Shown piece after piece: positions 12,335 through 13,199 of a stretch of 13,199 bases of DNA. A program made the translations under genes and the position numbers. Source of the DNA: an uncultured Bordetella sp. Its GTDB lineage: Bacteria > Pseudomonadota > Gammaproteobacteria > Burkholderiales > Burkholderiaceae_B. Position 1 is the stretch's first letter; each line of letters begins with the position of its first letter. The stretch is from the NCBI GenBank assembly GCA_937881145.1, contig CALGFL010000237.1, forward strand, positions 1 to 13,199, given 5' to 3'. The notes under the pieces are model-generated. The model was not told where the DNA came from, ran no database searches, and saw nothing but the letters and a program-made list of their open reading frames with translations.

Positions 12335-13199
12335 CTATTGCCCGATGCAGGCCGACAATTGTTCGCGCAGGGGCGCGAGCGCGGTTTCCAGCCCCGCATA
12401 GGCCCGTTCGCGCGCCTGGTCCAGGCGCTGGGCTTCTTCCAGTGTGGTCAGGGCAAAGCGCAGGCCTTGCCCGGGCGCGTACTGCGCCAGCAAAGGCAGG
12501 TCGGCGCTGATGACCTGGACGATCTTGGAGTAGCCGCCGGTGGTCTGGCGGTCGGCCATGAGGACGATGGGCTGGCCGTCGGAGGGCACCTGCACGGAGC
12601 CGAAGCAGGCAGCCTCGGACAGCATCTGGATCTCGCTGGTCTGGTGGATGCCGGGGCCGGCGAGGCGGTAGCCCATGCGGTCCGAAGCGGGGCTGACGCG
12701 AAATTCGGTCTGCACGAAACGCGCTTGCGATTCGGCGTCGAAGAGATCCCAATGCGAGCCGGGCACCACGCGCAGCGCGGCGCGCGGCGCGCCGACCAGC
12801 GTGGCGGGCAGGTACAGGCGCAGCGCCTGCATCGAGGCGTCGAGCGCGGCAAGGCTGCCGTCGCCGCGCAGCGTGCGGCGCAGGCCGATGACGTCGCCCC
12901 GGATCAGGGCGCGGCCGTCCAGGCCGCCGAAGCCGCCGCGCAGATAGGTGCTTTCGCTGCCCATCACGGGCTCGATGGCATAGCCGCCGTGCACGGCCAG
13001 ATAGGCGCGTGCGCCGCGTCCCGGCGCCGCGCGCGCGGGAAAGGCGAGCAGGTCGCCGGCGCGGGCCAGCTGCGGGCGCAGCATGGGCACGGCGGCGCCA
13101 TTCAAGGTGGCGCCCACGTCCGCACCGGCCAATGCGAAACGGGCCGCGGCCTCCAAACGCAGCACCGTGCCGACCAGGGTGATCTCCAGCGTGGCGCGG
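12335..13199 (-). CDS. pxpC: 5-oxoprolinase subunit C / KipA-type carboxyltransferase-like protein, N-terminus beyond window
   Basis: The reading frame is open to the right edge, giving 287 C-terminal residues; by comparison with E. coli YbgK about 50-60 N-terminal residues are missing. The visible part begins with LEITL, followed by the FALAGADVGATLNG region. Further landmarks are YLAVHGGYAIEPVMGS, FGGLDGRAL, DRMGYRL, and the C-terminal QPIVLMADRQTTGGY. These define the PxpC/KipA family, which resembles the carboxyltransferase domain of urea amidolyase and works with PxpB (KipI) and PxpA in ATP-dependent 5-oxoproline opening. A GTG at 13163-13165 is in frame, but conserved sequence continues upstream of it, so it is not the start. 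pxpB probably lies just beyond the window (inference from usual order). It ends 137 bases before the receptor gene. Confidence 0.93.
   Translation of the reverse strand, partial: RATLEITLVGTVLRLEAAARFALAGADVGATLNGAAVPMLRPQLARAGDLLAFPARAAPGRGARAYLAVHGGYAIEPVMGSESTYLRGGFGGLDGRALIRGDVIGLRRTLRGDGSLAALDASMQALRLYLPATLVGAPRAALRVVPGSHWDLFDAESQARFVQTEFRVSPASDRMGYRLAGPGIHQTSEIQMLSEAACFGSVQVPSDGQPIVLMADRQTTGGYSKIVQVISADLPLLAQYAPGQGLRFALTTLEEAQRLDQARERAYAGLETALAPLREQLSACIGQ

Noticed and set aside
1..13199. Mobile elements, CRISPR arrays, tRNA or rRNA genes, phage or defence genes
   Set aside because: No transposase, integrase, direct-repeat array, cloverleaf or defence-type domain was recognised on either strand.

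Overview
The window looks like accessory catabolic DNA from a high-GC betaproteobacterium, most likely an Alcaligenaceae member close to Bordetella or Achromobacter. That assignment is an inference. It rests on the GC-rich codon choice, dense four-base gene overlaps, a Bug/TctC-type periplasmic receptor (greatly expanded in that family), and LamB/YcsF and KipA proteins mixed in with small-acid catabolic genes. No tRNA, rRNA, CRISPR array, insertion sequence or prophage gene is visible, and no gene-free stretch exceeds about 140 bases.

Plus strand, 60-6835: six genes in one direction, with gaps from -4 to 66 bases. They encode a two-subunit transketolase (thiamine-diphosphate and pyrimidine halves as separate proteins), a short-chain dehydrogenase, a TRAP-type periplasmic binding protein with a probable Tat signal, a second full-length transketolase, and a D-2-hydroxyacid dehydrogenase. 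Both transketolases keep the cofactor machinery but have changes at residues that in E. coli TktA hold the substrate's phosphate or hydroxyls. I infer a pathway that imports an acidic carbon compound, oxidises it, and moves two-carbon ketol units. The substrate cannot be named from sequence.

Minus strand, 13199-6842, read right to left: a partial KipA/PxpC protein entering from the right edge; an AT-rich promoter/operator region with a TTGTATT/AATACAA palindrome; a Bug/TctC receptor; a HutC-type GntR regulator; large and small subunits of a LeuCD-like (aconitase family) hydro-lyase; an isocitrate lyase/PEP mutase-family lyase; a strong intrinsic terminator; and PxpA (LamB/YcsF). The regulator, both hydro-lyase subunits and the lyase are joined by three successive ATGA overlaps. 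The hydro-lyase plus C-C lyase pair resembles the end of pathways in which an unsaturated diacid is hydrated to a substituted malate and split into pyruvate and a short acid, such as dimethylmaleate hydratase plus 2,3-dimethylmalate lyase. PxpA and PxpC normally belong to one 5-oxoprolinase complex, yet here they flank this module.

The two gene blocks converge at 6836-6841. Nothing in the sequence links their regulation, so the shared theme of small organic acids is only suggestive.
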